From Phycisphaerae bacterium (GTDB taxonomy: Bacteria; Planctomycetota; Phycisphaerae; SM23-33): a stretch of DNA of 64,000 bases. Positions 50,793 through 59,674 of this stretch are shown piece after piece. The number at the start of each line of letters is the position of its first letter. Within the stretch, counting starts at the first letter, position 1. The notes beneath the pieces were generated by a model that saw only the letters and a program-made list of their open reading frames with translations, was not told the DNA's origin and did not search any database. The stretch is taken from positions 31,874 to 95,873 of the forward strand of contig DRGC01000086.1 of assembly GCA_011050235.1 (NCBI GenBank), in the 5' to 3' direction. The position numbers were made by a program, and so were the translations under genes.

Positions 50793-50844
50793 CCCAACGA
50801 TCAACAAGGGCGCCAACCGACGCTACATGAAATTGCCCACGGCT

Positions 50845-51726
50845 CTAGCGAAAGAGGCGATCGGCGAGTTCGTCGGGGATGACGGCGGCTGGGGTGCGAG
50901 GGTGGCCCATGCGGACGTCGGGCTTGACGGCGCCGTGGAAGTCCGATCCGCCGATCAGGAACAGTTCGTACTGTCGGGCCAGGTCGATGCAGTGGCGGGT
51001 CTGCTCGGCCGTGCAGTCGCTGCAGTAGGCTTCGATGCCGTCCAGGCCGGCCTCGACGAGGTTGTGGACGATGCGGTCCAACTGGGCGTTGTTGTCGCAC
51101 TTTAACTGCGGTGGATGGGCCAGAAAGGCCAGCCCGCCGGCGGCGTGAATGGCGGCGATACTGTCGGCCGGCGAGAGGCGCTGGCGGCCGACGTAGGCGG
51201 GCCCCCCGGCGGCGATGTAAAGGTCGAAGGCCTGCTGACGGTCTCGCACGTGGCCGCCGCGGCGCAGGGCCTCGGCGATGTGGCCGCGGCTGATGATGTC
51301 GTCCGTGCCGCCGGCCTCGCGGGCGACGGCCGAGACGTCATCCATCGTGATCGCCAGCCCCAGCGCCTGGAGCTTGGCGACGATCTTGGGATTTCGCTCG
51401 CGCCGGCCTTTCTGCAGCGTGGCCAGCATGTCGACCAGGGAGGCGGCTTCGGCGTCGATGCCGAGCCCGAGAATATGCAGCGTCCCGCTGGGCGGCTCGG
51501 CCGATACCTCGATGCCGGCTGCAAAACGCAGATCGGGGAACTGGGCGGCGCTGCGGCGGGCCTCGGCCAGACCGTCGACGGTATCGTGATCGGTCAGCGC
51601 GATCGCGGCCAGCTTCAGTTGGTCGGCCATCGCCACCACGTCAGCGGGGCTGAACTGGCCGTCGGAGACCGCGGAGTGCGCGTGCAGATCGACGAACCGG
51701 CGGCCGGACGCGCACCAGGAAGGCAA
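50845..51726 (-). CDS. PHP-domain phosphoesterase
   Basis: 293 residues. FVDLHAHSAVSDGQFSP (motif I metal ligands), LTDHDTVDGLAEA (motif II), GIEVSAE (motif III), LAFLAHPPQ and IGGSDFHGAVKP supply a complete set of PHP metal-binding residues. The layout is that of YciV/RNase AM-type 3',5'-nucleotide phosphatases, which process nucleoside 3',5'-bisphosphates or 5' RNA ends; that subfamily call is inference. The TTG at 51726 is chosen because GAGGA lies 9 bases upstream and no ATG or GTG fits. It starts two bases after the cysK stop, so it is coupled to cysK; pairing with sulfate assimilation would fit removal of a PAP-like product. Confidence 0.85.
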   Translation of the reverse strand: MPSWCASGRRFVDLHAHSAVSDGQFSPADVVAMADQLKLAAIALTDHDTVDGLAEARRSAAQFPDLRFAAGIEVSAEPPSGTLHILGLGIDAEAASLVDMLATLQKGRRERNPKIVAKLQALGLAITMDDVSAVAREAGGTDDIISRGHIAEALRRGGHVRDRQQAFDLYIAAGGPAYVGRQRLSPADSIAAIHAAGGLAFLAHPPQLKCDNNAQLDRIVHNLVEAGLDGIEAYCSDCTAEQTRHCIDLARQYELFLIGGSDFHGAVKPDVRMGHPRTPAAVIPDELADRLFR

Positions 51727-51728
51727 GA

Positions 51729-52682
51729 TCAGCTTTCCTCGATGTCGGCAAACAGCGGCGTGGACAGGTACCGCTCGCCGAAGCTGGGCAGGATCGTGAC
51801 GATGACCTTGCCCTTGTTTTCGGGCCTGCGGGCGACGATATCGGCCGCCTTCAAGGCCGCCCCCGACGAGATGCCGACGAACAGTCCCTCTTCCCTTGCC
51901 GCTCGGCGGGCCCAATCCATCGCGTCCTGCTGATCGATCTGTAAGACTTCGTCGACGGCGTCGAGGTCGAGCACCTTGGGCACGAACCCCGCGCCGATGC
52001 CCTGGATCTTGTGCGGGCCGGGCTTGAGCTCCTCGGACAGCCGCGCCTGCGTGAGGATGGGGCTCTGGACGGGCTCGAGGGCGATCATCGTCACCGAAGC
52101 CTTGCGCTGCTTGAGCGCCTCGCCGATTCCGGTGACCGTCCCGCCCGTACCGACGCCGGCGATGACGATGTCGACCTGGCCGTCCGTATCGTCCCAGATC
52201 TCCTCGGCCGTGGTGCGCCGGTGAATGTCGGGATTGGCGGGGTTGTTGAATTGCTGGGGCATGTAGGCGTTGGGGGTCTCGGCGACGAGCTTCTCGGCGG
52301 ATTTGATTGCGCCGGTCATGCCTTCGGCGGCCGGGGTGAGCACCAGATCGGCCCCAAGCGCCTTGAGCACCTTGCGGCGCTCGATGCTCATCGAATCCGG
52401 CATGGTCAGGATGCAGCGATAGCCGCGCACCGCACAAACCCACGCCAGGGCGATGCCCGTATTCCCGCTGGTCGGCTCGATAATAACCGTCCCGTCTGTG
52501 ATCTTGCCGTCACGCTCGCCGGCCTCGATCATGGCCACGCCGATGCGGTCCTTGACCGACGCCATCGGATTGAGACTTTCGAGTTTCGCCAACACCGTCG
52601 CGTCGGCCTGGATAAGTTTGTTCACCCTGACCAGCGGTGTCCGTCCGACCGTTTGGGTGATGTCGTCAAAGATGCCTGCCAT
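51729..52682 (-). CDS. cysK: Cysteine synthase A
   Basis: 317 residues. The PLP lysine lies in [24 protein letters not shown] is the substrate loop, and [13 protein letters not shown] binds PLP phosphate. It makes cysteine from O-acetylserine and sulfide. AAAGGA lies 10 bases before the ATG. Upstream on the minus strand, CATAAT is a possible -10 box with a poor TTGTTT -35 partner. The PHP gene follows directly. Confidence 0.95.
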   Translation of the reverse strand: MAGIFDDITQTVGRTPLVRVNKLIQADATVLAKLESLNPMASVKDRIGVAMIEAGERDGKITDGTVIIEPTSGNTGIALAWVCAVRGYRCILTMPDSMSIERRKVLKALGADLVLTPAAEGMTGAIKSAEKLVAETPNAYMPQQFNNPANPDIHRRTTAEEIWDDTDGQVDIVIAGVGTGGTVTGIGEALKQRKASVTMIALEPVQSPILTQARLSEELKPGPHKIQGIGAGFVPKVLDLDAVDEVLQIDQQDAMDWARRAAREEGLFVGISSGAALKAADIVARRPENKGKVIVTILPSFGERYLSTPLFADIEES

Positions 52683-52793
52683 GGGAATCGATCCTTTCGA
52701 GCGGCTGTGGAAGCAAGGCTAACATGGATTCCGTATTATGCTCAACAGCCCTTTTGTAAACAAGCGGTTGGCCCGGGCAAGTTGAAAGTGCTC

Positions 52794-52823
52794 TTGAATC
52801 GCCAGGCTGGCGGGCTGTACAAT
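52794..52823 (+). promoter_or_regulatory. sigma70-like promoter of ferredoxin gene
   Basis: TTGAAT (52794-52799; 4 of 6), 18-base spacer, TACAAT (52818-52823; 5 of 6), about 70 bases before the ATG. Confidence 0.55.
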
Positions 52824-52895
52824 AATCGTTTATCTTGATCATGTCGGCCCGGGCGGGGAGCCCCGGCCGGCGAGGTTCCCAGCTAGGAGCGACTG

Positions 52896-53069
52896 ATGCC
52901 TTACAAGATTACGGACAAATGCACCATGTGCGGCGCCTGCAAGGAGTCCTGCCCCAGCGAAGCCATCAACGAGGGCGACCCCGTTTTCCTGATTGACGCC
53001 GATGCCTGCATCGATTGCGGCCAGTGTGTGGACACGTGCCCAACCGAGGCGATCCAGGAAGAGGCGTAG
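52896..53069 (+). CDS. 2[4Fe-4S] ferredoxin
   Basis: 57 residues. Two complete cluster motifs, CTMCGACKESCP (about 9-20) and CIDCGQCVDTCP (about 38-49), give a clostridial-type ferredoxin for low-potential electron transfer. AGGAG lies 6 bases before the ATG. It has its own promoter and a strong terminator, so it is a monocistronic gene, consistent with an anaerobic or facultative lifestyle (inference). Confidence 0.95.
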   Translation: MPYKITDKCTMCGACKESCPSEAINEGDPVFLIDADACIDCGQCVDTCPTEAIQEEA

Positions 53070-53093
53070 GCAGCCGCAGCTGTTGAGACGTTC

Positions 53094-53131
53094 AGCCACC
53101 GTCGAGCGTATCGGCGGTGGCTTCTTTTTTT
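53094..53131 (+). terminator. Rho-independent terminator of ferredoxin gene
   Basis: AGCCACCG (53094-53101) pairs with CGGTGGCT (53115-53122), followed by a T-rich tract with seven T (53125-53131). Confidence 0.88.
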
Positions 53132-53162
53132 CCGCCACCCGACCGCCGCTCGTCGGGCCGCT

Positions 53163-53190
53163 TTCGACGGATCGATGGCCGACGTATAAT
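53163..53190 (+). promoter_or_regulatory. Promoter of TPR-metallopeptidase gene
   Basis: Perfect TATAAT (53185-53190) with TTCGAC (53163-53168; 3 of 6) 16 bases upstream, about 38 bases before the ATG. Confidence 0.5.
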
Positions 53191-53228
53191 GCCCGCCAGT
53201 TGTGACACCAAGGGCGGAGTGTGCAGCC

Positions 53229-56129
53229 ATGAAGCATCAGACCACCAGATGGACGTGGACTCTCGCACTGCTGTTGGCGGCGTCGCCGGCGGTGTGGGCG
53301 GAAGCGCCGCTCGACACCCAACCGGCCTCGACGGCCATGAAACGCGGGGCCGACCTTCTGCGGAGCGGAAAGTACGACCAGGCGATCAAGGTGCTGCGCG
53401 GCCTGGGCGATGATCGCCTGGGCGAGGTGGGCGTTGCGATTCTGTTGGATCAGGCTCTGGCCATGCGGGGGCGATACGACAAGGCGCTGAAAGCGGTCGC
53501 AGCGGCCCAGGGCCACGGAGCGGAAGACCCCGCCTGGCAGCGGGCCATGGCCGAGGCGCTAGGCCGCGTCGGCCGATACGAAGACGCCTTGGCCCACGCA
53601 CGCCGCGCCCATGAGAGTGCGCCGACCTCGGCGCCGGCGATTCTGACGCTCGGGCGATTGCTGGAGGCCCTGGGTCGGCCCGACGAGGCCCAACGCGTCT
53701 ACGAAACGATGCAACGCGTCCTGGCCGACGGCGCCTACAAGACGCTGGCCGACCAGCTTGTGCCCTTGGGGCAGATCCTCGATCGGTACGCCCTGTTGAA
53801 GGGCCTCAAGGCGTCCGAGCAGGCCAACAACATCTTTAACAACTACTTTCAAGTCGCCTACCAGGATGTGGACGAATCCTGCTGGCAGGCGCACGTTGCG
53901 GCGGGGCAGTTCACCTTGGGTAAGCATCGGCTGTTGACGGCTGAGAGCGAGTTCACCGCGGCCCTGAAGATCAACCCCAAGCTGCCGGTCGCCCTGGCGG
54001 GGTTGGCGGAGTTGGCATTTCGCGACTGGCAGTTCGAGCGCTGCATCGACCTGACCGACAAGGCCCTGGCCATCAACCCCGTCTGCGCCGAGGCCCTGGC
54101 CGTCAAGGCGCAGTGTCTTCTCCAGTGGCGCAAGCTCGATCAGGCCCTGTCGGCTGCGACCCAGGCGCTGCAAGCCAACCCTAACGACGAACAGGCGCTG
54201 TCGCTGGCGGCGGCGGCGTCGGTGCGGCTGGGCCGGCTGGACGACGCCGAGCAATACGCCAAGCGCGTTCGCGCCGTCAACCCGCGCAGTTGGATCCTGC
54301 CGGCGACGATCGCCCAATGGCTGTCGGCGGGGCGGCAGTTCGACCAGGCCGAGGACCATTTCAAGAACGCCGTCGATCTGGCCCCCAATGCGGCCGAGGC
54401 CCTGACGGGGCTGGGGCTGCTCTACATGCAGACCGGCCAGGAAGACCTCGCCCGCGAGGCCCTCAAGCGGGCCCACGAGATCGACGACTTCCGGGCGGAC
54501 GTGGTCAATTACCTGAACCTGCTCAAGCGGATGCAGGCGTTCGAGACGCTCGAGACGCCGCACTTCATCATCGCCGTCGACGGCGCCGACGATGCGGTGC
54601 TCCTGCGACAGGTCGCCGACGAGGCCGAGCGGATCTATGCGGAGGTCTGCAAGGACTTCGCCCACGAGCCGTCGCAGAAGACCAAGATTCAGATCTTCCC
54701 CACGCACAGTCAGTTTTCGATCCGCATCACGGGCAAGGGGTGGATCGGCACGGTCGGGGCGTGCACGGGGCGGGTGATCGTGATGGTCGCCCCCAGCGAC
54801 GCCCGCAGCCAGTTCGGCACATACAACTGGGCGACGGTGCTGCGCCACGAGTTCACGCACACGGTGACGCTATCGGCGACCAAGAACCGCATCCCGCACT
54901 GGTTCACCGAGGCCTGCGCCGTTTGGCAGCAGCCCGACCGGCGGAACTTCGATTCCGTCCAGGCCCTGGTGGCCGCCGTCAGGGACGGCAGACTGATGCC
55001 CATCCGCCAGTTGGACTGGGGCTTCATCCGCCCCCAGCGCCGCGGCGATCGATCGCTGGCCTACGCCCAGAGCGAACTGGTGATGGAGTTCATCATCGAG
55101 ACAAAGGGATTCGATGCGATCCTGGCCATGTTAAAGGCGTTTCGCGACGGGCAGAGGCAGGAGGACGTCTTCCGGAAGATCCTCGGCGTCAGTGAAAGCC
55201 GTTTCGACAAGATCTTCGCCCGCTGGGCGCGGAACACGATTGTCGGGTGGGGGTTCGACGTCACGCCGTCGCCGAAGTTCGAGCAGGTGGCCGCCGCCGC
55301 CAAGGCCAAGCCCAACGATGCCGCCGCCCAGGGCGCATACGCCCGGGCGCTGCTGCGGCGCGGCAAGTCCGCCAAGGCGAAGACCGCCGCCGAGACGGCC
55401 CTGGGGCTTCAGGCCGACCAGGACACGGCCCTGACCGTGCTGGCGCAGATCGCGCTGGGCGAGGACGACTACGAACGCGCGGCGATGTTTGGCGAACGGC
55501 TGGAGTTGGCAACCGGCGGCTCGGCGATGGCAGCCAGGATATTGGCCGATGCCTATCTGGGCGCGCGCGAATACTCAGCGGCCATTGCCGCGCTGGAACG
55601 CCTCAAGCAGCGCCGCCCGTTGGACCCGTACAGCTATCAGTGGTTGACGCTCCTTTATACGCAGCTGGGGCAGGTCGACCAGGCGCTGCCCAACCTGGTG
55701 GAGATGCACCGCCGAACGATGACCGAGCAGCAGTTCGCCCGCCAGATCGCCGACGCCTACCGCGCCGCCGGCCAGGACGACCGCGCGTTGAGCTATTATC
55801 GACAGGTGACGCACATCAACCCCTACGAAGCCAGCGCCTACGAGGCGATGGCCGCGATCCATCGCAACGCCGGGCGATACGACCAGGCCGTCGCGGCCGT
55901 CCGCTGCCTGACGCTGCTGCAGCCCGCCTCGGCCGACGCGTGGGCCAAGCTGGCGATGGTGCGGTTCGTCGCCGCCCGCGCGGCCAAGGACGCCGAGGCG
56001 ATGCGCCAGGCGCGGCAGGAAGCGGCCCGGTCGTTCGAGCTGGACGCCGACGGCCCGGGCGGGCCGATCCTCGACCGCATCGACGAGGCGCTCAAAGCTC
56101 TGGACCAAGGAAAGGCGGACCGACCATGA
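53229..56129 (+). CDS. Secreted TPR protein with gluzincin metallopeptidase domain
   Basis: 966 residues. A signal peptide (WTWTLALLLAASPAVWA, cleavage near residue 24) is followed by about nine TPR units (about 35-420). A central domain (about 440-670) carries the zinc motif HEFTH with the downstream PHWFTEACAVW, the peptidase-MA/DUF1570 gluzincin pattern (HExxH plus Glu). More TPR units follow (about 690-950). It is probably periplasmic. The flanking TPR arms may present substrates to the protease. GGAG lies 9 bases before the ATG. The MazG gene overlaps its stop by 4 bases. Confidence 0.88.
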   Translation: MKHQTTRWTWTLALLLAASPAVWAEAPLDTQPASTAMKRGADLLRSGKYDQAIKVLRGLGDDRLGEVGVAILLDQALAMRGRYDKALKAVAAAQGHGAEDPAWQRAMAEALGRVGRYEDALAHARRAHESAPTSAPAILTLGRLLEALGRPDEAQRVYETMQRVLADGAYKTLADQLVPLGQILDRYALLKGLKASEQANNIFNNYFQVAYQDVDESCWQAHVAAGQFTLGKHRLLTAESEFTAALKINPKLPVALAGLAELAFRDWQFERCIDLTDKALAINPVCAEALAVKAQCLLQWRKLDQALSAATQALQANPNDEQALSLAAAASVRLGRLDDAEQYAKRVRAVNPRSWILPATIAQWLSAGRQFDQAEDHFKNAVDLAPNAAEALTGLGLLYMQTGQEDLAREALKRAHEIDDFRADVVNYLNLLKRMQAFETLETPHFIIAVDGADDAVLLRQVADEAERIYAEVCKDFAHEPSQKTKIQIFPTHSQFSIRITGKGWIGTVGACTGRVIVMVAPSDARSQFGTYNWATVLRHEFTHTVTLSATKNRIPHWFTEACAVWQQPDRRNFDSVQALVAAVRDGRLMPIRQLDWGFIRPQRRGDRSLAYAQSELVMEFIIETKGFDAILAMLKAFRDGQRQEDVFRKILGVSESRFDKIFARWARNTIVGWGFDVTPSPKFEQVAAAAKAKPNDAAAQGAYARALLRRGKSAKAKTAAETALGLQADQDTALTVLAQIALGEDDYERAAMFGERLELATGGSAMAARILADAYLGAREYSAAIAALERLKQRRPLDPYSYQWLTLLYTQLGQVDQALPNLVEMHRRTMTEQQFARQIADAYRAAGQDDRALSYYRQVTHINPYEASAYEAMAAIHRNAGRYDQAVAAVRCLTLLQPASADAWAKLAMVRFVAARAAKDAEAMRQARQEAARSFELDADGPGGPILDRIDEALKALDQGKADRP

Positions 56130-56389
56130 CGATCCGTGAGTTTCAGAAATTCATCCACAAGCAGTACTACCCCCGCGACAGCGAGCGCGGCACGCCGGGC
56201 ACGTTCATGTGGTTTGTGGAGGAGGTGGGCGAGCTGGCCTCGGCCCTGGCCGGCGACGACCAGAAGAACAAGGAAGAGGAGTTCGCCGACGTGCTGGCCT
56301 GGCTGTGCACGCTGGCGAACATCAACGACGTGGACCTGGCCGAGGCGATCGAGAAGTACACGGTGCGCGGCGTCGACGGCCACAAGTAG
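56126..56389 (+). CDS. MazG-like nucleotide pyrophosphohydrolase
   Basis: 87 residues. MWFVEEVGELASAL and EEEFADVLAWLCTLAN supply the E-E-x-x-E and E-x-x-D metal-binding set of the all-alpha NTP pyrophosphatase (MazG/dCTPase) fold. It is short, like single-domain house-cleaning enzymes. The start overlaps the previous stop (ATGA), so translation is coupled to the TPR-peptidase, an odd pairing with no evident functional link. Confidence 0.85.
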   Translation: MTIREFQKFIHKQYYPRDSERGTPGTFMWFVEEVGELASALAGDDQKNKEEEFADVLAWLCTLANINDVDLAEAIEKYTVRGVDGHK

Positions 56390-56413
56390 GCGCTCGCGCC
56401 GGCCGCCGTCGCG

Positions 56414-56442
56414 TTGACACTGCCATCGGCCCGGCGGATACT
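56414..56442 (+). promoter_or_regulatory. sigma70-like promoter of waaA
   Basis: Perfect TTGACA (56414-56419), 17-base spacer, GATACT (56437-56442; 4 of 6). The waaA ATG at 56450 is the eighth base past the -10 box, so the mRNA would have essentially no leader. Confidence 0.7.
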
Positions 56443-56449
56443 GTGGCCC

Positions 56450-57811
56450 ATGAATCTGCTGCTCGACATTCTCTATGGATGTGCGCTGGTGGCGGCCAGC
56501 CCGATGTGGCTGACGCGGATGATCCGTCACGGGCGGTACATCGCCGACACGCGCCAGCGCCTGCTGGGGTCGGTGCCGGTCCGTTACGGCCTCCAGCCCA
56601 TCATCTGGATTCACGGGGTCAGCCTCGGCGAGGTGAAGGCCGCCCGCACGCTGGTGGCCGAACTGCACAGTCAAATGCCCGATTTTCAGGTGGTGATCTC
56701 CACCTCGACCGATACAGGCATGGCGGAGGCCAAGCGGCTGTTCGAGCCCGACCACTGGGTGTTCCGCTGGCCGCTGGATTTCTCGCTGACCGTCGGGCGG
56801 GCGCTGGACCGCCTTCGCCCGACGATGGTGGTGCTGATGGAAGGCGACATCTGGCCCAACTTCCTGGCCGCCTGTCGAAAGCGAGGCATCCCCGCGGTGG
56901 TCGTCAATGGCCGCGTCAGCGATAAGAAGGGCTATCCCCGTTACCGGAAGTTCCGCTGGCTGGTCCGGCCGCTGCTGTTTGGCCGCCTAACGGCCGTCGG
57001 CGCGCAGACCGACGTCTACGCTGAACGATTCGCCGAGCTCGGTGTCCCGGCCGATGGCGCGCACGTGACCGGCACGATGAAGTTCGACGCCGCCGTCATC
57101 GCCGATCGGCTCGACGGGCAGGACGCGCTGGCGGCGGCGATGGGACTTGGCGGCGACGATAGACTCATCGTCGCCGGCGGGACCGGGCCGGGCGAGGAAA
57201 AGCTCATTCTGGACATTTGGCCGCACCTGAAGGCCAGGCATCCGTCGGCCCGGCTGGCGATTGTGCCGCGAAAGCCCGAACGGTTCGAGGAGGTCGCCAA
57301 GCTGATCTCGGCGACGGGCCTGAACGTGCTTCGCCGCAGCCAACGGCCGGACGGCTGCGACGCGCCGGGCAGCGCGGATGCGATCATCCTGGGCGATACG
57401 ATGGGCGAGCTCCGCAAGTTCTACGCGCTGGCCGAGGTTGTCTTCGTCGGCCGATCGCTCGTGCCGATGGGCGGGTCGGACATGATCGAATCGGCCGCCC
57501 TGGCCAAACCCACTGCCTTTGGCCCGCACACGTTCAACTTTCCCCAGGCCGACGATCTTGCGGCGCACGGCTGCGCGCGCGTCGATGACGCCGAGCAGTT
57601 GGCCCGGCAGCTGGACGCCTGGCTGGGCGACCGGGCCGCCGCCGCCGAAGCCGCACGGCAAGCGCAGGATTACGTACGCAGCCAGCAAGGCGCGACGCGG
57701 CGCAACGTGGAGATGATCTGCCGCCTGCTGCACCGCGTGCCCGCCCAGCGTCCCGGCGACATCGCCACTGACGAAATTGCGGCCGAACTCCATCCAGGCC
57801 GGAGGCAATGA
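56450..57811 (+). CDS. waaA: 3-deoxy-D-manno-octulosonic acid (Kdo) transferase
   Basis: 453 residues. An N-terminal membrane anchor (MNLLLDILYGCALVAASPMWL) precedes the Kdo-transferase domain: WIHGVSLGEVKAARTLV, STSTDTGMAEAKRLF, LMEGDIWPNFLAACRKRGIPAVVVNGRVSDK, and the GT-B C-terminal half with VGRSLVPMGGSDMIESAALAKPTAFGPHTFNF. It adds Kdo to lipid A, so the organism makes LPS. The ATG at 56450 is chosen over the in-frame ATG at 56414, which is the -35 box of its promoter. proB follows with overlapping stop and start region. Confidence 0.94.
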   Translation: MNLLLDILYGCALVAASPMWLTRMIRHGRYIADTRQRLLGSVPVRYGLQPIIWIHGVSLGEVKAARTLVAELHSQMPDFQVVISTSTDTGMAEAKRLFEPDHWVFRWPLDFSLTVGRALDRLRPTMVVLMEGDIWPNFLAACRKRGIPAVVVNGRVSDKKGYPRYRKFRWLVRPLLFGRLTAVGAQTDVYAERFAELGVPADGAHVTGTMKFDAAVIADRLDGQDALAAAMGLGGDDRLIVAGGTGPGEEKLILDIWPHLKARHPSARLAIVPRKPERFEEVAKLISATGLNVLRRSQRPDGCDAPGSADAIILGDTMGELRKFYALAEVVFVGRSLVPMGGSDMIESAALAKPTAFGPHTFNFPQADDLAAHGCARVDDAEQLARQLDAWLGDRAAAAEAARQAQDYVRSQQGATRRNVEMICRLLHRVPAQRPGDIATDEIAAELHPGRRQ

Positions 57812-57813
57812 CC

Positions 57814-58929
57814 ATGCCCGCCGCGCACGTTCGACAGACCGTCATTCGCAACGCCCGCCACATCGTGGTCAAGGTGGGCACCAGCGCCATCTGTGATGAT
57901 GCCGGCCAACCGGATGTGAAGGTCATCCGCGCGCTGGCCGCCCAGATCGCAGCGGCGATGGATGGCGGCGTGGGCGTTTCGCTGGTGACCAGCGGGGCGA
58001 TCGGCGCGGGACTGGCGGAGTTGGGCTTGGTGGATCGACCCAAGACGCTGCCGATGTTGCAGGCCGTCGCGGCTGTCGGGCAGGGGCAGTTGATGCGGAC
58101 GTTCCACGATGTCTTCGCGCGCCGCGGCCGAAAGGTCGCCCAGGTGCTGTTGACGCGCGCGGATTTCGAGGACCGCACGCGCTACCTCAACATCCGCAAC
58201 ACGCTGGCCAAGCTGTCGGAACTGGGCGTGCTGGCGATCATCAACGAAAACGACGCCGTCGCCGTCGACGAGATCCGCTACGGCGACAACGACATCATCG
58301 CCGCGCATCTGGCCAACACACTGACCGCGGACCTGCTGGTGCTGCTGACGACCGTGGACGGCGTGATGAAGGCCGGCCGCGTGCTGGACGTAATTGAGCG
58401 GATCGACGACGAGACCCTGGCCCTGGTCACCGGCAAGCAGACACGGCTGGGCTCGGGCGGGATGGCCAGCAAGCTGACGGCCGCAGCGATGGTGACCAAG
58501 GCGGGCGAGGCGGCCGTGATCGCCAACGCCCGCACGCCCAACGTGCTGACCAGGCTGCTGGCGGGCGAGGGGGTCGGAACGGTCTTCGCGCCGGCCGGGC
58601 GAAAGATGTCGCGCCGCGACCGGTGGATCGCCCAGGCCTCTCGGCCGGCCGGGACGATCGCAATCGACGCCGGCGCAGCCAAGGCCCTGCGCGAGCGCGG
58701 CAAGAGCCTGCTGCCTTCGGGCATCACAGCGGTGGTCGGGCGGTTCGCCAAAGGCGCGATCGTGGCCGTCACCGATCCAGCCGGCGAAACCATCGCCCGC
58801 GGCCTGACCAACTACTCCGCCGAGCAGATCCAGCAGATCAAAGGCCTAAAGACCTCCCAAATCTCCGCCGCCTTGGGCGACAAACCCTACGACGAAGTCA
58901 TCCACCGAAACAATATGACGGTGGAGTGA
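57814..58929 (+). CDS. proB: Glutamate 5-kinase
   Basis: 371 residues. Amino-acid kinase domain with VVKVGTSAICDDAG, VTSGAIGAGLAELGL, INENDAVAVDEIRYGDND and GSGGMASKLTAAAM, then a C-terminal PUA domain (about 285-370: AGTIAIDAGAAKALRERGKSLLPSGI). It starts proline synthesis. GGAGG lies 8 bases before the ATG at 57814 but only 2 before an ATG at 57808, so 57814 is preferred. It lies immediately after waaA, an unrelated function in the same transcript. proA is not in the window. Confidence 0.94.
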   Translation: MPAAHVRQTVIRNARHIVVKVGTSAICDDAGQPDVKVIRALAAQIAAAMDGGVGVSLVTSGAIGAGLAELGLVDRPKTLPMLQAVAAVGQGQLMRTFHDVFARRGRKVAQVLLTRADFEDRTRYLNIRNTLAKLSELGVLAIINENDAVAVDEIRYGDNDIIAAHLANTLTADLLVLLTTVDGVMKAGRVLDVIERIDDETLALVTGKQTRLGSGGMASKLTAAAMVTKAGEAAVIANARTPNVLTRLLAGEGVGTVFAPAGRKMSRRDRWIAQASRPAGTIAIDAGAAKALRERGKSLLPSGITAVVGRFAKGAIVAVTDPAGETIARGLTNYSAEQIQQIKGLKTSQISAALGDKPYDEVIHRNNMTVE

Positions 58930-58933
58930 CCGG

Positions 58934-58961
58934 CGAATGCCGAATGCCGAATGTCGAATGA
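58934..58961 (+). repeat. Four tandem copies of heptamer CGAATGN
   Basis: CGAATGC, CGAATGC, CGAATGT, CGAATGA follow one another between the convergent proB and nth genes. I recall similar CGAATG runs in planctomycete intergenic regions; their role is unknown. Confidence 0.7.
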
Positions 58962-58990
58962 GAAGAAAGAAAAGGCGGGCGGCGATCAGA

Positions 58991-59644
58991 TCAGACTTTC
59001 CCCGCTGATGGGCAAAGCTTGTTGACTGCGCAGTTGGGGCAGTTTGGGTTTCGGGCGGTGCAGGTGGCTCGGCCGTGGAAGATGAGCAGGTGGCTGAAGA
59101 GGCCCCACTCCTTTTGCGGGACGATCTTGACCAGGTCGCGTTCGATCTTGACCGGGTCGGTGTGTCGGGTCAGGCGCAGGCGGCCCGAGAGGCGTTTGAC
59201 GTGCGTGTCGACCACGATGCCGACGTCGATGCCGAATCCCTTGGACAGGACGAGGTTGGCCGTCTTGCGGGCGACGCCCGGCAGGGACAGGAGTTCGTCC
59301 ATCGAGCCGGGGACCTTGCCGCCAAAGTCGCTGAGAATCATGGCGGCCGACGCGCGGATATTCTTGGCTTTGTTGCGGAAGAAACCGGTCGAGCGAATCT
59401 CCTTTTCCAGCGTCGCCTGGCTGGCGGCGGCGTAGTCGGCGACGGTCTTGTACTTCTTGAACAGTTGCTGCGTGACGACATTGACCTGCTTGTCGGTGCA
59501 CTGGGCCGACAGGACCGTCGCGACCAGCAACTCCAACGGGTCGACATGCCGGAGGGAGCAGTCGGCGTCGGGGAAAAGCTTCTTGAAGGCTGAGATAATT
59601 TTCCGCGTGCGTTTGGTCAGGTCGGAGTTGGATTCGGTGGGCAT
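58991..59644 (-). CDS. nth: Endonuclease III
   Basis: 217 residues. HhH motif LPGVARKTANLVL with the catalytic lysine, VDTHVKRLSGRL with the catalytic aspartate, and the C-terminal iron-sulfur loop C-x6-C-x2-C-x5-C (CTARNPNCPNCAVNKLC). It removes oxidised pyrimidines from DNA. It is the last gene of a three-gene minus-strand run (UDP-sugar pyrophosphorylase, nadK, nth), 30 bases after nadK. Confidence 0.95.
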   Translation of the reverse strand: MPTESNSDLTKRTRKIISAFKKLFPDADCSLRHVDPLELLVATVLSAQCTDKQVNVVTQQLFKKYKTVADYAAASQATLEKEIRSTGFFRNKAKNIRASAAMILSDFGGKVPGSMDELLSLPGVARKTANLVLSKGFGIDVGIVVDTHVKRLSGRLRLTRHTDPVKIERDLVKIVPQKEWGLFSHLLIFHGRATCTARNPNCPNCAVNKLCPSAGKV

Positions 59645-59674
59645 GGGGCGCGGTCCCGGACCTGCGGTCGGCGG

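Noticed and set aside
50495..50797. 100-codon frame in the inverted-repeat element
   Set aside because: Translation follows the repeat modules in all frames; no ribosome site. It is better read as non-coding DNA.
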